The notes under the pieces were generated by a model that did no database searches, had not been told where the DNA came from, and saw nothing but the letters and a program-made list of their open reading frames with translations. DNA of 6,420 bases. Source: an uncultured Planctomycetaceae bacterium. Its GTDB lineage: Bacteria; Planctomycetota; Planctomycetia; Planctomycetales; Planctomycetaceae. This document shows positions 5,555 to 6,420 of the stretch, piece by piece; the stretch's first letter is position 1, and the number at the start of each line of letters is the position of its first letter. The translations under genes and the position numbers were made by a program. Location: NCBI GenBank assembly GCA_903921605.1, contig CAIXQV010000239.1, positions 1-6,420 of the forward strand, read 5' to 3'.

Positions 5555-6420
5555 AGCCGAATTTGCCCCAGTCAATCGTGCCGGGGAAGCCATCGAAATT
5601 GCTGGCCACGAGACATTCTGTGGCTGGCCGTTTCAGGTGACGTTTGATGAAGTCATCGAGCGTCACGCACAAGAATCCTTCCGGCCACGGTTCGCCGGTG
5701 TCAGGATCGAGCACCTTGCCATGAACGTCACCCCATTGATTCGGGATGGCTACCCACGGCGTTCTCCCCTCCTCGCTGTATCCAGCGATACTCATTTGAT
5801 GCTGCCAGATGCCGGATGGTCTGTGGAAGCCATCGCGGCCTGGATTCATCGTGTAGCCGCAATCACTGGCGATCGTGATCCCGAAGCGATGGAAGAGAGC
5901 ATCCCTAACTTGTTCCCATGCCGTGACTGGCGACCATGATTTGATCAGCCGGTCGTCCCCGTGATCGAGATAATCACGGAACGACTGGCCTTCGATCTTC
6001 CGGTCATTCCCCCACGCCCGGGTGAGTTGCTTCGTGTAGGCGGGCAGATTCGGAATCTCATCGGGGCTGATGAATCCATAGCGGGCGGCACTTTCCATGA
6101 CCCACGATCCGAGACTTCCTGCTCCCGATCCCAGCTGATTCTTCCCGATCAGAATGCGACTGGTGGCGTAGTTGAACGTGGAGTAGATGTCCCGGTACCG
6201 TTCCGGCTGTCCGTCAGCGATCTCGGCACACATCAGGAACATCATCGCGGCGCGGAGCCCTCTGGCTGTGCAGTCCCCGTCAGGCTGAGGTGGTTTGGTC
6301 GAGAACTTCCGGCCGGTGATCTTTTCGTAGATCTTCCAGAGTCGGACACTCTTCCCAGCCCCGCTGGTCTGTTGTCCCGCCAGGAAGAAAGGCTTTGCGA
6401 AGGCGGCGGCCATGCGGTCT
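5553..6420 (-). CDS. Papain-like (C1-type fold) cysteine peptidase homologue, 5' end at or beyond window edge
   Basis: The reading frame is open to the right edge of the window. The first ATG is at 6413 (286 residues), but two more sense codons precede it, so the true start may lie outside. Counting from that ATG, three papain signatures appear in the correct order: Gln43 and Cys48 in QPDGDC, like the oxyanion Gln and nucleophile; His205 in WQHQMSIAGY, like the papain H-x-V-x-x-x-GY block; and Asn225 in IPNQWG, like the papain NSWG motif. The domain ends in a GFLCVTLDDF segment, as C1-like domains often do. No signal peptide is visible, but the N-terminus may be missing. It is the first gene of the block here, and its TAA at 5555-5553 lies inside the ribosome binding site of the next gene. 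Fold assignment is fairly secure. Substrate and role are unknown: virion maturation, lysis and attack on a host protein are all possible. Confidence 0.8.
   Translation of the reverse strand, partial: DRMAAAFAKPFFLAGQQTSGAGKSVRLWKIYEKITGRKFSTKPPQPDGDCTARGLRAAMMFLMCAEIADGQPERYRDIYSTFNYATSRILIGKNQLGSGAGSLGSWVMESAARYGFISPDEIPNLPAYTKQLTRAWGNDRKIEGQSFRDYLDHGDDRLIKSWSPVTAWEQVRDALFHRFGITIASDCGYTMNPGRDGFHRPSGIWQHQMSIAGYSEEGRTPWVAIPNQWGDVHGKVLDPDTGEPWPEGFLCVTLDDFIKRHLKRPATECLVASNFDGFPGTIDWGKFG

Noticed and set aside
6340..6378. GQQTSGAGKS in the peptidase as a Walker A motif
   Set aside because: The glycine spacing does not fit GxxxxGK[ST], there is no Walker B partner, and the protein shows a papain-like triad instead.
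1..6420. tRNA, CRISPR array, IS element, attachment site or rho-independent terminator
   Set aside because: No cloverleaf, regularly spaced repeats, transposase, terminal inverted repeats or GC-hairpin plus T-run was seen on either strand.
5553..6420. CHAP-type endolysin instead of a papain-like enzyme
   Set aside because: The Cys-to-His distance and the N-x-W-G context after the His fit C1-type peptidases better; this remains a weaker alternative.

Overview
All recognisable genes lie on the minus strand and form one tightly packed block that reads from right to left. The window looks like part of a tailed-phage genome or an integrated prophage: it carries a complete terminase large subunit and, two genes later, most of an HK97-type portal protein. 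A gene-transfer-agent-like remnant cannot be excluded. No integrase, attachment site, tRNA, CRISPR array or host housekeeping gene is visible, so phage versus prophage cannot be decided here. The bacterial host is also not proven. The moderately GC-rich DNA and the Cys-rich lipoprotein with a thioredoxin-like domain remind me of planctomycete genomes and their prophages, but this is a tentative impression.

Layout in transcription order. (1) 6420-5553: a papain-like cysteine peptidase homologue with a visible Cys/His/Asn triad; its 5' end is cut or lies at the window edge. (2) 5542-5165: a 125-residue protein with a twin-arginine-like N-terminal signal. (3) 5117-4371: a lipoprotein with a cluster of CxC motifs followed by a thioredoxin-like domain with a CTLC active-site-like motif. 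(4) 4363-3587: an unrecognised 258-residue protein with a C-terminal membrane segment, placed where a small terminase gene is often found. (5) 3600-1933: terminase large subunit (packaging ATPase and nuclease). (6) 1933-1583: an unrecognised 116-residue protein. (7) 1475 to the left edge: HK97-family portal protein, 491 residues visible, C-terminus outside the window.

Adjacent genes are joined by very short gaps or overlaps: stop codons fall inside the next ribosome binding site at 5555-5548 and 4373-4368, TGATG overlaps occur, and there is a 14-base overlap at 3600-3587. This suggests a single transcript with translational coupling. The longest gene-free stretch is 107 bases (1476-1582).

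How they may work together: the terminase pumps DNA through the portal into the capsid, which is standard for this pair. The unusual part is that the three genes at the head of the block appear to encode a peptidase and two exported or membrane-attached proteins, one with a redox-type fold. They may form an envelope-directed accessory set (lysis, superinfection exclusion, or host envelope modification) expressed with the late packaging genes. That role is inference; only the folds, signals and gene order are seen.
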